61,368 nt of DNA. Source: JAMLIN01 sp041676645. GTDB lineage: Bacteria; Pseudomonadota; Gammaproteobacteria; Burkholderiales; Burkholderiaceae_E. The position numbers and the translations under genes are program-made. The stretch's first letter is position 1; each line of letters starts with the position of its first letter. Shown here piece after piece: positions 1 through 10,367 of the stretch. The stretch lies in NCBI GenBank assembly GCA_041676645.1, contig JBAYRO010000008.1, positions 1-61,368 on the forward strand, given 5' to 3'. The notes beneath the pieces are model-generated. The model was not told where the DNA came from. It did no database searches and was given only the letters and a program-made list of their open reading frames with translations.

Positions 1-645
1 ACGATCCGCTTCGAAGGGCGCGACATCACGCACATGCCCGCGCCGAAGCGGGCCGCCCTGGGCCTGGCGCGCAGCTTCCAGAACATCGCCCTGTTCCGTG
101 GCATGTCGGTGCTCGACAACATCAAGCTCGGGCGTCATGCGCACCTGCGCACCAACATCTTCGATGCGCTGCTGTATTTCGGTCGCGCCCGCCGCGAGGA
201 GATCGCGCTGCGCACCGACATCGAGCACCGGATCATCGACTTCCTCGAGATCGACCATATCCGGCATGCGCCGGTCGCCGCCCTGCCCTACGGCCTGCAG
301 AAGCGCGTCGAGATGGCCCGGGCCCTGGCGATGCAGCCGAAGGTCCTGATGCTCGATGAACCGGTCGCCGGGATGAATCGCGAGGAAACCGAGGACATGG
401 CGCGCTTCATCCTCGACGTACGGGCCGAATGGGGCGTCACCGTGTTGATGGTCGAGCACGACATGGGCATGGTCATGGACCTGTCCGACCATGTCGTCGT
501 GCTGAACTTCGGACAGGTCATCGCCGACGGCACGCCGGAAGAGGTGCAGCGCAACCCGGAGGTGATCCGCGCCTATCTCGGATCGGGCGACCACGAGGCC
601 CTGCGCCGGCGGCTGCGCGGGGCGCGCGGGGAAGCCGTGGCATGA
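1..645 (+). CDS. livG: LivG-type ABC transporter ATP-binding protein (5' end outside window)
   Basis: This is one of the two ATPases of a branched-chain amino acid (LIV/HAAT) importer, which powers uptake at the cytoplasmic face of the inner membrane. The frame is open from base 1, so the N-terminus with Walker A lies upstream of the window. Visible motifs are the Q-loop (SFQNIALF), an ABC signature region (ALPYGLQKRVEMARALA, degenerate LPYGLQ for LSGGQ as is usual in LivG), Walker B (LMLDEPVAG) and the H-loop (VLMVEHDMGMVM). The stop overlaps the start of the next gene as ATGA, which implies translational coupling in a liv operon. The substrate could be an amino acid or an aromatic/fatty acid; the downstream ligase favours an acid. 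Confidence 0.93.
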   Translation, partial: TIRFEGRDITHMPAPKRAALGLARSFQNIALFRGMSVLDNIKLGRHAHLRTNIFDALLYFGRARREEIALRTDIEHRIIDFLEIDHIRHAPVAALPYGLQKRVEMARALAMQPKVLMLDEPVAGMNREETEDMARFILDVRAEWGVTVLMVEHDMGMVMDLSDHVVVLNFGQVIADGTPEEVQRNPEVIRAYLGSGDHEALRRRLRGARGEAVA

Positions 646-1526
646 ACTTCGACTGGCTGTTCCTGTTCGAGATCTCGCTGGCGGGCATCGGCACCGGCGG
701 CCTGTACGCGCTGACCGGCCTGTGCTTCGTGCTGATCTACAAGGCCACCCGCGTCGTCAACCTGGCGATCGGCGAGATGCTGATGATCGGCGCCTATGTC
801 TTCTTCGCGTTCGCCGCCGGCATGGCCCTGCCCATCTGGCTGGCCATCCTCGGCGCGGTGATCGCCGGCGGCCTGCTCGGCGCCCTGGTCGAGCGGACCA
901 TGATCCGGCCGATGCTCGGCGAATCGCCGATCTCGGTGTTCATGGTCACGGTCGGGCTGGCGTCGATCCTCGTCGGCCTGGTCGAGCTGGTCTGGGGGGC
1001 GAACCCGCAACGCCTGCCCGAATTCCTGCCGGACGATCCGGTGATGATCGGCGAGGCCTTCATCGCCTCGAAAGTCTTCTACGGCTTTCTTGTCGCGGCC
1101 CTGCTGGTCGCCGCGGTATTGCTCATCTTCCGCTTCTGGCGCGGCGGCATCGCTCTGCGCGCCACCGCTTCCGACCAGGCCGCCGCCTACTCGATGGGCA
1201 TCAATGTGCCGCGGGTGTTCTCGCTGTCCTGGACCTTTGCGGGCGCCCTGGCCGCAGTCGCCGGCATCGTGGTCGGCGCGATCGGCGGCATCTCGCCGGT
1301 GATGGGCGTATTCGGCCTGTCGGTGCTGGTCGTGGTCATATTCGGCGGGCTCGACAGCGTGCTCGGCGCGCTGATCGGCGGGCTGTTCATCGGGCTGGTG
1401 GAAGCCTGGGCCAGCGCCTACCTGGGCGGCGAGTACGAACTCCTGGTCACCTTCATCCTGCTGGTGCTGATCCTGATGGTGCGGCCCTACGGGCTGTTCG
1501 GCACGGCCGAGATAGAAAGGCTCTGA
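642..1526 (+). CDS. livH: LivH-type branched-chain amino acid ABC permease
   Basis: Inner-membrane permease subunit of the LIV/HAAT importer, 294 residues, the usual family length. It begins MNFDWLFLFEISLAG and contains the typical LivH stretch GLYALTGLCFVLIYKATRVV near residues 20-40, followed by about eight hydrophobic segments. The ATG lies inside the stop of livG (ATGA overlap), which fixes this start over longer in-frame options. It should form the channel together with the following LivM-type permease. Confidence 0.95.
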   Translation: MNFDWLFLFEISLAGIGTGGLYALTGLCFVLIYKATRVVNLAIGEMLMIGAYVFFAFAAGMALPIWLAILGAVIAGGLLGALVERTMIRPMLGESPISVFMVTVGLASILVGLVELVWGANPQRLPEFLPDDPVMIGEAFIASKVFYGFLVAALLVAAVLLIFRFWRGGIALRATASDQAAAYSMGINVPRVFSLSWTFAGALAAVAGIVVGAIGGISPVMGVFGLSVLVVVIFGGLDSVLGALIGGLFIGLVEAWASAYLGGEYELLVTFILLVLILMVRPYGLFGTAEIERL

Positions 1527-1543
1527 TGGAAAGGCCCTGATCG

Positions 1544-2581
1544 ATGCGCATCGGTACCGCACCCCAGACGTATGCCGCCGACCAGGCGCTGTTCGATACG
1601 CGCACGCAGTGGACCTGGCTGGCGCTGCTCGGGTTGCTGCTCGTCGCCTTCCCGTTCCTGGTCAACGAATACTGGCTGTACATGGCCTGCCTGGTCGCGA
1701 TCAATGTGGCGAGCGCCACCGGGCTGAACATCCTCACCGGCTACACCGGCCTGGTCAGCCTCGGGCAGGCCGCGTTCATGGGCATGGGCGCCTACACGGT
1801 GGCGGCGCTCGAAGCCCGGTTCGGCACGCCGGCGCTGCTCAACCTGGTCGCCGCCGGCGTCGTCGCCATGGCCGGCGGCGCGATCGTCGGGATTCCGTCG
1901 CTGCGGGTCAAGGGCCTGTACCTGGCCATCGCGACGATCGCGGCCTCGTTCATCGCGCACTTCGTGTTCGCCAACTGGACCGCGGTCACCGGCGGCACGG
2001 CGGGCCTGTCGGTGCCGCCGGCGCGGTTCTTCGGCGTGGCGCTCGACACTTCCTTCCGGATCTACTGGCTGATCCTGCCGCTCACCGTGCTGATGGTCGC
2101 CGGCGCCGCGAACCTGTTCCGCACGAGGATCGGGCGCGCCTTCATCGCGATCCGCGACCGCGACATCTCGGCCGATGTGCTCGGCATCCCGCTGCTGCGC
2201 TACAAGCTGCTGTCCTTCGGGCTGTCCTCCTTCTATGCCGGCGTCGCCGGCGGGCTGTGGGCCTACTTCTTCCGGGTGGTCACGCCGGAGAGCTTCCCGT
2301 TGCTGATGTCGATCTTCTTCCTGGCCGCGATCATCGTCGGCGGCATGGGCACGATCCTGGGCAGCATCCTCGGGGCGATCTTCATGACCCTGGTGCCCGA
2401 GCTGCTCAAGTTCGTCGTCGACTGGCTGCCTTTCGAGAACGCCACCGTCGCGCTCTCGCCGGTGCGCACGATGGTCTTCGGCGCACTGATCGTCGGCTTC
2501 CTGATCTTCGAGCCGCATGGTCTTGCCGAGATCTGGCGCCGCATTCGCCGATTCTTTCACCTGTACCCGTTCCGGACCTGA
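1544..2581 (+). CDS. livM: LivM-type branched-chain amino acid ABC permease
   Basis: Second permease of the importer, 345 residues, with about nine hydrophobic segments. The diagnostic LivM motif is present as LNILTGYTGLVSLGQAAFMG near residue 65, and the C-terminal EPHGLAEIW is typical of the family. It starts 17 bases after livH and ends 49 bases before the binding protein, so it sits in the same transcription unit. Pairing with LivH is inferred from family knowledge. Confidence 0.94.
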   Translation: MRIGTAPQTYAADQALFDTRTQWTWLALLGLLLVAFPFLVNEYWLYMACLVAINVASATGLNILTGYTGLVSLGQAAFMGMGAYTVAALEARFGTPALLNLVAAGVVAMAGGAIVGIPSLRVKGLYLAIATIAASFIAHFVFANWTAVTGGTAGLSVPPARFFGVALDTSFRIYWLILPLTVLMVAGAANLFRTRIGRAFIAIRDRDISADVLGIPLLRYKLLSFGLSSFYAGVAGGLWAYFFRVVTPESFPLLMSIFFLAAIIVGGMGTILGSILGAIFMTLVPELLKFVVDWLPFENATVALSPVRTMVFGALIVGFLIFEPHGLAEIWRRIRRFFHLYPFRT

Positions 2582-2630
2582 GCCCGGCCACGGCATCGAC
2601 GCCGGGCCGGAACCCATCGAGGAGGAGAAC

Positions 2631-3812
2631 ATGATCATTTCGAAATCGCGACGCGCCACCCTGGGCGCATTGATGGCCACCGCCTGCCTGGCGCTGGCCG
2701 GGGGCGCCGCGCAGGCGCAGGACAAGGACATCGTGATCGGCGGTTCGATCCCGATGTCCGGGGTGTTCGCCTTCGCCGGCCTGGGCATCCACGACGGCAT
2801 CCAGGACTACGTGAAGATCGTCAACGATGCCGGCGGCATCGATGGCCGCAAGCTGCGCTACGTGCCCGAGGACACCGGCTACAAGGTCGACGCCTCGGTC
2901 GCCGCCTTCAAGAAGATCACGAGCCAGAACGAGGTCAACCTGTACTACGGGGATTCGACCGGCTTCGCCAAGACGATCAACTCCGAGCTCGATCGCATGG
3001 GCACGATCCTGATGGCGGGCGCCTCGTTCGCGTCGGAGATCAACGATCCGGAGAAGTTCCCCCACCAGTTCCTGGTCGGGCCCGACTACACCGAGATGTT
3101 CGGCATCCTGCTGCGCTACATCGCCGACGAGAAACCGGGCGCCAAGGTGGCCTTCGTCTATTCGGACACCGAGTTCGGCCGCGACCCGATCGAATCGAGC
3201 CGCGAGCTGGCGAAATCGCTCGGGCTCAGCGTGAGCGGCGAGATCATGACGCCGCCCGGCAGCGTCGACGTCTCGACCGAGGTCATCAAGCTGCGCCGCG
3301 CCGCACCCGACTACACGATCTTCCATGGCTATGTGCTGGCGCCGATCCCCGAGTTCATCATCCAGGGCCGCAAGATGGGAATGAAGAGCCACTGGATGGG
3401 CACCTTCTGGACCATGGACAACTCGATGGTCATGAAGATGGGCGAGGCGGCCGAAGGCTTCATGGGCGTGATGCCCTTCCGCTACTACTACGAGACCGAA
3501 GGCGATGTGCCGATGCTCGAGAAGATCCGCGAGATGCGCCCCGAGTACCAGAGCACGGCCTACACGCAGGGCTTCCTGACCACCATGCTGTTCACCGAGG
3601 CGGTCAAGCGCACGCTTGCGGCCGGCAAGGAGCTCAACGGCGACAACCTGAAGGCCGCGCTGAACTCGATCGAGAACTTCGACACCGGCGGCATCATCGG
3701 GGTGCCGATCTCGATCAAGGGCAATTCGATCCCGGTCGGGCGCATCTACCGGGCCGACCTGGAGCAGCAGAAGATGCTGCCGGCCTCCGACTGGATCTCG
3801 CTCGACCAGTGA
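2631..3812 (+). CDS. Periplasmic substrate-binding protein of the liv operon
   Basis: ABC importer binding protein of the Peripla_BP_6 (LivK-like) class, 393 residues, delivering ligand to the LivH/LivM channel. The N-terminus MIISKSRRATLGALM is followed by a hydrophobic stretch ending AGGAAQAQ, a Sec-type signal peptide. The mature protein begins DKDIVIGGSIPMSGVFAF, the family's opening strand. The start is supported by a strong ribosome-binding site, AGGAGGAG at 2620-2627. The ligand cannot be deduced. It sits between livM and livF, as in many proteobacterial liv operons tied to acyl-CoA metabolism. Confidence 0.93.
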   Translation: MIISKSRRATLGALMATACLALAGGAAQAQDKDIVIGGSIPMSGVFAFAGLGIHDGIQDYVKIVNDAGGIDGRKLRYVPEDTGYKVDASVAAFKKITSQNEVNLYYGDSTGFAKTINSELDRMGTILMAGASFASEINDPEKFPHQFLVGPDYTEMFGILLRYIADEKPGAKVAFVYSDTEFGRDPIESSRELAKSLGLSVSGEIMTPPGSVDVSTEVIKLRRAAPDYTIFHGYVLAPIPEFIIQGRKMGMKSHWMGTFWTMDNSMVMKMGEAAEGFMGVMPFRYYYETEGDVPMLEKIREMRPEYQSTAYTQGFLTTMLFTEAVKRTLAAGKELNGDNLKAALNSIENFDTGGIIGVPISIKGNSIPVGRIYRADLEQQKMLPASDWISLDQ

Positions 3813-3876
3813 ACCGGTGGACGGGCCGCACGCCCGTCCACCGGTTCCGACGGCGAACTTCGTTGCCGGAGTCTTC

Positions 3877-4682
<806 letters not shown>

Positions 4683-4686
<4 letters not shown>

Positions 4687-6521
4687 CCACGGAGCTGCCA
4701 CCGGCCATGAACCCGCTTCCCGAGATGACCATGGCGCAGATGCTGCGCGACCGGGCGCAGCGAACGCCCGAGGCCATCGCGATCCGCCAGAAGGACTTCG
4801 GGATCTGGACTCCCATCGGCTGGCGCGAGTACTACGAGCGCTCGGCCGACATCGGCCACGGGCTGCGCGCGGCCGGCCTGTCGGCCGGCGGCCATGTCGG
4901 CGTGCTGTCGGAGAACCGGATCGAATGGGTGCTCACGCAGATGGGCGCCGGCCTGGTCGACGGCATCACGGTCGGCGTCTACCCGACCAGCCCCAGCGGC
5001 GAGGTCGCCTATGTGCTCGCGCACGCCGATGTCGAGGTGGTGGTCTGCGAGGACCAGGAGCAGACCGACAAGATCCTCGAGGCGCTCGACCAGTTGCCCC
5101 GGCTGCGCCGCATCGTCGTCATCGAGCAGAAGGGCCTGCGGGTCACGGTGGCCGCCCACGGCGATCTCGTGGTCCCCTTCGAGGAGCTCGAGGCCCGCGG
5201 GCGGGAGCACCGGCGCGCGAACCCGGACCTGGTCGACGAAACCCTGGCGGCGCAGGTCCCGGACGACATCGCGCTGATGATCTATACCTCGGGCTCCACC
5301 GGCAAGCCCAAGGGCGCGATGATCAGCTACGCGAACATCCGCGCGGTCGTGCCCGGGACGATCGATCGCCTGGGGCTGGCGCCGGGCGCCACCCACCTCT
5401 CCTACCTGCCGCTGTGCCATGTGGCCGAGCAGATACTCACGACCTTCGTGCCGCTCTACCTCGGCTCGCAGGTCAACTTCGGCGAATCGATCCGCACGGT
5501 CCAGGAGGACCTGCGCGAGGTTGCGCCGACGATGTTCCTCGGCGTTCCGCGCATCTGGGAGAAGCTGCACGCCGCCATCCATATCCAGATGCAGGAGACC
5601 GGCGGCATGCGACGCCGGCTCTTCGAGGCGCTGGTAGCGAGCTGCGCGCCCTTCGCCGAGAAATCCCCCCGGCAGCGCAGCCTGGGCGAGCGGCTGCGCT
5701 TCGGCCTGGCCTGGCTGCTCATGTTCCGTCCGCTGCAGAACTTCATCGGCCTGCGCCGCACGCGCGTCGCGCTGACCGGGGCGGCGTCGATCCCGCCGCC
5801 GATCATCGCGTTCTTCCGCACCATCGGCGTGCCGCTGGTCGAGGTCTACGGGATGACCGAATCGACCGGAATCGTCACCGGACAGCATCCCGACCGGGTT
5901 CGCCTGGGCACGGTCGGCGAGCCCGTGCTCGGCGTCGAGCACCGGATCGACCCGGACACCGGCGAGCTGCTGGTGCGTGGCGGCATGGTGTTCGCCGGCT
6001 ACTACAAGAGCCCGGAGGCCACCGCGGCCACGGTGCGCGAGGGCTGGCTGCACACCGGCGACGTGGTGCGCGAGGAGGATGGCCAGCTACGCATCGTCGA
6101 CCGCCTCAAGGACATCATGATCACCGCCGGCGGCAAGAACCTGACGCCGTCGGAGATCGAGAACACCATGAAGGCCAGCCCCTTCATCAAGGAATGCATC
6201 GTCGTCGCCGAGAGGCGCAAGTTCGTCTCGGCGCTGGTGCAGATCGACTACGAAACCGTCGGCAAGTGGGCCGAGTCGCGGCGTATCGCGTTCACCCACT
6301 TCCGTTCGCTGGTCGAGGCGCCGGAAGTGCGCGAGCTGATCGATGCCGAGATCGCGCGCGGCAATGCGCAGCTCGCCCAGGTCTCGCAGATCCGCCGCTT
6401 CCACCTGCTGACCAAGGAGCTCGACCACGACGACGGCGAAGTGACGGCCACGATGAAGGTGCGCCGGGCCAGCATTTACGAGGCCTACGCCGCCGAGATC
6501 GAGGCGATCTACGCCGCGTAG
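4683..6521 (+). CDS. AMP-dependent acyl-CoA synthetase (long-chain type)
   Basis: Adenylate-forming ligase that activates a carboxylic acid with ATP and CoA, 612 residues. Visible motifs are the P-loop-like YTSGSTGKPKGAM near residue 200, the A5 core VYGMTESTGIVTGQ, the A8 hinge LHTGDVVREEDGQLRIVDR and the lysine motif KDIMITAGGKNL. It uses GTG at 4683, overlapping the livF stop. The context suggests the importer takes up an organic acid that this enzyme traps as a CoA thioester. Chain length is not deducible from sequence; a long-chain or aromatic acid are both possible. Confidence 0.9.
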
Positions 6522-6573
6522 GCGGGCCGAACCCCCTATCATGCCGCATGCCCGCGGCTGAGCCTTCCTTCCG

Positions 6574-7803
6574 ATGCTGAACGCGATCTGGTTCGGCATG
6601 TTCGCCATCGCCGGCCTGGCGGCCTTCGGCCGCTGGATCCTGGCCGGCGACCCGAGCGGCTTCGCCGCCATCGTCGACAGCATGTTCGCAATGGCGAAGC
6701 TGTCGGTCGAGGTGATGGTGCTGCTCTTCGGCACCCTCACGCTCTGGCTGGGCTTCCTGCGCATCGCCGAGGGCGCGGGCCTGGTCGATGGCGCCGCCCG
6801 CCTGCTCGGCCCGCTCTTCGCCCGCCTGATGCCCGGCGTGCCGCGCGGCCATCCCGCGCTCGGCCTGGTGACCATGAACTTCGCCGCCAATGCGATCGGC
6901 CTGGACAATGCCGCGACGCCGATCGGACTGCGCGCCATGGGCGAGCTGCAGAAGCTCAATCCGCGACCGGACACCGCCACCGACGCCCAGATCCTCTTCC
7001 TGGTGCTCAACAGTTCGTCGCTGACGGTGCTGCCGGTGACGATCTTCATGTACCGGCTCCAGCAGGGCGCATCCGAGCCGACGCTGGTCTTCGTGCCGAT
7101 CCTGCTCGCGACCGCGGCGTCGACCTTCGCCGGCCTGCTGGCGGTGGCATGGATGCAGCGCCTGCGACTGCGCGATCCGGTGGTGCTCGCCTGGCTGGGA
7201 GGCATCGCGCTGGCGCTGGGATCGATCATGCTCCTGCTCGCCGGCATGACGGCCGCGGCGGTTGCGGCGGCCTCGTCGCTGGCCGGCAATCTCGTCATGT
7301 TCGGCCTCGTGCTCGCGATCCTCGCCGCCGGCGCCTGGCGCCGGGTGCCGGTCTACGAACACTTCATCGACGGTGCGAAGGACGGCTTCGGCATCGCGCG
7401 CGACCTGCTGCCCTATCTCGTCGCCATGCTCGCGGCGATCGGCGCGCTGCGCGCATCGGGCGCGCTCGACCTGATCCTGGGCGCGCTGCGCATCGGCTTC
7501 GAATGGCTGAGCCTGGATCCGCGCATCGTCGACGCGATGCCGGTCGCCCTGGCCAAGCCCTTCTCGGGCAGCGCGGCGCGGGCGCTGCTGATCGAGACGA
7601 TGCAGCACTTCGGCGTCGACAGCTTCCAGGCCCTGCTCGCGGCGACCATGCAGGGCAGCACCGAGACCACCTTCTACGTGCTCGCGGTCTATTTCGGCGC
7701 GGTCGGCATCCGACGCGCCCGCCATGCGGTCGGCTGTGCGCTGGTGGCCGATGTCGCCGGCATCGGCGCATCCATCGCGGTCTGCCTGGCCTTCTTCGCA
7801 TGA
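6574..7803 (+). CDS. Nucleoside-recognition (SpmA/SpmB-like) membrane protein
   Basis: Multi-spanning membrane protein of 409 residues that reads as a fusion of two Gate/nucleoside-recognition domains, matching fused SpmA and SpmB. The first half contains FAANAIGLDNAATPIGLRAM near residue 110, a hallmark of SpmA; the second half contains KPFSGSAARALLIE and QGSTETTFYVLAVYFGA, hallmarks of SpmB. Despite the family name, spore maturation, the protein is common in non-sporulating proteobacteria and its substrate is unknown. The stop overlaps the MATE start (ATGA), so the two are probably co-translated. Confidence 0.88.
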   Translation: MLNAIWFGMFAIAGLAAFGRWILAGDPSGFAAIVDSMFAMAKLSVEVMVLLFGTLTLWLGFLRIAEGAGLVDGAARLLGPLFARLMPGVPRGHPALGLVTMNFAANAIGLDNAATPIGLRAMGELQKLNPRPDTATDAQILFLVLNSSSLTVLPVTIFMYRLQQGASEPTLVFVPILLATAASTFAGLLAVAWMQRLRLRDPVVLAWLGGIALALGSIMLLLAGMTAAAVAAASSLAGNLVMFGLVLAILAAGAWRRVPVYEHFIDGAKDGFGIARDLLPYLVAMLAAIGALRASGALDLILGALRIGFEWLSLDPRIVDAMPVALAKPFSGSAARALLIETMQHFGVDSFQALLAATMQGSTETTFYVLAVYFGAVGIRRARHAVGCALVADVAGIGASIAVCLAFFA

Positions 7804-9197
7804 GCAATCCGATCCTGACGACTCCACCCCTGCGCACCATGGCGCGACTCGTGCCACCCTCGGTCGCGAGCACCCTGGTGCAGTCGCTGATCCTGCTCGT
7901 CGAGGCCTACTGGCTGGGCGCGCTGGGCACCCATGCGCTGGCCGCGGTCGCGCTCGTGTTCCCCGCGTACATGCTCGCGAACATGCTGGCTTCGGGCGCG
8001 ATCGGCGGCGCCGTCAGCGGCGCGTTCGCCCGGGCGCTGGGCGCCGGCCGCCCCGACCGCGCCCAGGAGGTGGTCAACGCCGCCTGGATGATCGCCTTCG
8101 TCGTGGGCACGGCCTTCGGCGCTGCGATGCTCGCTGGCGGCGAAGCGCTCTTTCACCTGCTCGGCGGACGCGGCGAGATCCTTGCGGGCGCGCTCGAGTA
8201 TTCGCGGATCGTGTTCGCCGGCATCGTCGTGCTGTGGCTGTTCAACCAGCTCGGCGCCTGCCTGCGTGGCGCCGGCGAGATGCGCGCCCAGCTGGCCGGC
8301 ATGCTCGTCGTCACCAGCTGTCATTTCGTGGCCGCCGCGGTCCTGATCCCGGGGCGCGGGCCCGTGCCGGCGCTGGGGCTCGCCGGCGCGGCCATCGCGA
8401 TCGTGCTCGCCTACGCCTGCGGCCTGCTCTACCTGCTGCTGCTGATCGGGCGCCGTGCGCATCCGCCGCGGCTGCAGGCCTGGCGCATGCCTTCGGCCGC
8501 GATGCTGCGACCGCTGGCGCGCATGGGCGCGATGGCCTCGAGCCAGTCGGTGCTGACGATCCTCTATTCGATGATCGCCACCGGCCTGATCGCGCGCATG
8601 GGCACCGACTGGCTGGCCGGCTACGGTGTCGGCCTGCGGCTCGAGCTCCTGATGATTCCGGTGATCTTCGGCATGGGCGGCACCCTGATCGCGATCTGCG
8701 GCGCCTTCGTCGGCGCCGGGCAGCGCGAACGGGCGGTGCGCATCGCCTGGGGCGGCGCCTTCGCGACGGCGGTGTTCGTCGGCGCGATCGGCCTGCTGCT
8801 CGCCTGGCAGCCGCAATTCTGGTTCGGCCTGTTCACCGACGATCCGGCGGTTGCGGCGGCCTGCGCCGCCTACCTGCGCATCGTCGGCCCCTGCTATGCC
8901 TTCTTCGGTCTCGGCCTGTGCCTGTACTTCGCGAGCCAGGGCCTCGACTCGCTGGCGGTGCCGGTGGCGGGCACCCTGCTGCGGGTGGCGATCATGGCGA
9001 TCGGCGCGATCCTCATCGGCTCGATGGCCGATCCCTCGCCACGGGCAGCCTTCGCGACGATGGCGGTGGCGATGGTCGTCTACGGCATCACCATCGCCGG
9101 CGGGCTCGCGCTGGGGCCCTGGCGCCGGCGCCAGCCGCCGGCAGCGGCGCCGGATGCGACGCCGGGCCGGCAGTCGACCCCGCAACACCCGTCGTGA
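7800..9197 (+). CDS. MATE family efflux transporter
   Basis: Putative Na+- or H+-coupled multidrug exporter, 465 residues with about twelve hydrophobic segments in two similar halves. It opens MSNPILTTPPLRTMARLVPPS and continues with the MATE-like helix VLVEAYWLGALGTHALAAVAL region. ATG 7800 overlaps the stop of the previous gene. The final 25 residues are proline- and alanine-rich and probably cytoplasmic. It ends 12 bases before the convergent dapA, leaving no room for a separate terminator between them. Substrate unknown. Confidence 0.9.
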   Translation: MSNPILTTPPLRTMARLVPPSVASTLVQSLILLVEAYWLGALGTHALAAVALVFPAYMLANMLASGAIGGAVSGAFARALGAGRPDRAQEVVNAAWMIAFVVGTAFGAAMLAGGEALFHLLGGRGEILAGALEYSRIVFAGIVVLWLFNQLGACLRGAGEMRAQLAGMLVVTSCHFVAAAVLIPGRGPVPALGLAGAAIAIVLAYACGLLYLLLLIGRRAHPPRLQAWRMPSAAMLRPLARMGAMASSQSVLTILYSMIATGLIARMGTDWLAGYGVGLRLELLMIPVIFGMGGTLIAICGAFVGAGQRERAVRIAWGGAFATAVFVGAIGLLLAWQPQFWFGLFTDDPAVAAACAAYLRIVGPCYAFFGLGLCLYFASQGLDSLAVPVAGTLLRVAIMAIGAILIGSMADPSPRAAFATMAVAMVVYGITIAGGLALGPWRRRQPPAAAPDATPGRQSTPQHPS

Positions 9198-9209
9198 AGC
9201 GGGCCCGCC

Positions 9210-10088
9210 TCAAAGCAGGCCGGCGCCGGCCATCGCGTCGCGTATCGCCTGGCGGGTGGGCTGCGCCAGCTCGACCATGGGCAGGCGGCAATCCGCGCTG
9301 CAAAGCCCGAGCAACGAAGCCGCGTACTTGACGCCGGCCGGGCTCGGCTCGAGGAACAGGGCATCGTGCAGCGGCATCAGGCGACGCTGGATCTCGCCGG
9401 CCCGGCGATAGTCGCCGTCGGCGCAGGCACGCTGCAGTTGCGCGCACAGCGCCGGCGCCACGTTGGCGGTGACCGAGATGCAGCCGCTGCCACCGGCGGC
9501 GTTGTAGGCGACCGCGGCGGAGTCGTCGCCACACAGGCGGATGAAGTGCTCGCCGATGCGCAGGCCCTCGCGCGTGGCCCGCGCGAAGTCGCCGGTGGCG
9601 TCCTTCACGCCGACCACCCGGCCCAGGGTCGCCAGGCGCGCCATGGTCTCGACCGTGATGTCGACGACCGCCCGCGCCGGGATGTTGTAGACGATGATCG
9701 GCGGCCCACCCTGGGCGTCGAGCGCCTCGAAGTGCGCGACGATGCCGCGCTGGCTGGGCCGGTTGTAGTAAGCGGTCACATGCAGCACCGCGTCGGCGCC
9801 GCACTGCGCGGCGTGGCGGTCGAACTCCAGTGCTTCGACGGTGTTGTTCGAACCGGCGCCGGCCACCACCGGAATGCGCCCCGCCGCCTGTTCGACGACC
9901 AGCTCGACCACCCGCTGGTGCTCCGCGGCATGGAGGGTCGGGGATTCGCCGGTGGTACCCACCGGGACGAGGCCGTCGGTACCCTGCTCGATGTGCCAGT
10001 CGACGAGGCGACGCAGCGCCGCCTCGTCGAGGCGTCCGTCGGCGAAAGGGGTGACGAGCGCCACCAGGGATCCGGAGAGAGTGCTCAT
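9210..10088 (-). CDS. dapA: 4-hydroxy-tetrahydrodipicolinate synthase
   Basis: Condenses pyruvate and aspartate semialdehyde in the lysine and diaminopimelate pathway; cytoplasmic homotetramer. The 292 residues match the family length. Active-site elements are GTTGESPTL (about residues 44-52), YYNRPSQRG, the catalytic tyrosine in IVYNIPAR (about 135) and the Schiff-base lysine in GVKDATGD (about 163). The start MSTLSGSLVALVTPF is canonical. Some family members act on other keto acids, but the complete motif set favours DapA. It stands alone, convergent with the MATE gene. Confidence 0.92.
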   Translation of the reverse strand: MSTLSGSLVALVTPFADGRLDEAALRRLVDWHIEQGTDGLVPVGTTGESPTLHAAEHQRVVELVVEQAAGRIPVVAGAGSNNTVEALEFDRHAAQCGADAVLHVTAYYNRPSQRGIVAHFEALDAQGGPPIIVYNIPARAVVDITVETMARLATLGRVVGVKDATGDFARATREGLRIGEHFIRLCGDDSAAVAYNAAGGSGCISVTANVAPALCAQLQRACADGDYRRAGEIQRRLMPLHDALFLEPSPAGVKYAASLLGLCSADCRLPMVELAQPTRQAIRDAMAGAGLL

Positions 10089-10135
10089 GTTGCGGCTCCT
10101 TGCGAATGGCGAGGCCGGGTGCGGAGCCGGAAAGC

Positions 10136-10172
10136 AAAACCCCCCGGCGCCGCGCAGGGCTGCCGGGGGTTT
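10136..10172 (-). terminator. Rho-independent terminator upstream of dapA
   Basis: A GC-rich hairpin with stem ACCCCCGGC/GCCGGGGGT and a short T-run on the minus strand. It lies between the small basic frame (10193-10279) and dapA, so it would end minus-strand transcription from upstream and isolate dapA. Confidence 0.6.
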
Positions 10173-10192
10173 GGAAACTCGGGTGTGGATGC

Positions 10193-10279
10193 TTACCGGA
10201 CCGTGGCCTTGTCGCGAGCGGATGCGCGCGCCCGCTTGGGCGCGGCCGGTTTGCGTTTGGGGCCGAATGCAGTGGTCAT
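10193..10279 (-). CDS. Possible 28-residue basic peptide
   Basis: Short frame MTTAFGPKRKPAAPKRARAS followed by ARDKATVR, very rich in Lys, Arg, Ala and Pro. No clear Shine-Dalgarno precedes the ATG. In its favour, it ends 21 bases before a good intrinsic terminator on the same strand, as a real short gene would. I do not recognise a family. It could equally be a chance frame upstream of a terminator that serves the toxin-antitoxin operon behind it. Confidence 0.25.
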   Translation of the reverse strand: MTTAFGPKRKPAAPKRARASARDKATVR

Positions 10280-10367
10280 GGCGGGCAGATCATCGCCGAG
10301 CCGACGGCGACAGTCAATCGCGGGGCGTCTCGGCGCGGCCACAGGAGAGGCACGCGTTCCGAGCGTG

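Noticed and set aside
6574..7803. Sporulation gene
   Set aside because: SpmA/SpmB-like proteins occur widely in non-spore-forming proteobacteria and there are no other sporulation genes.
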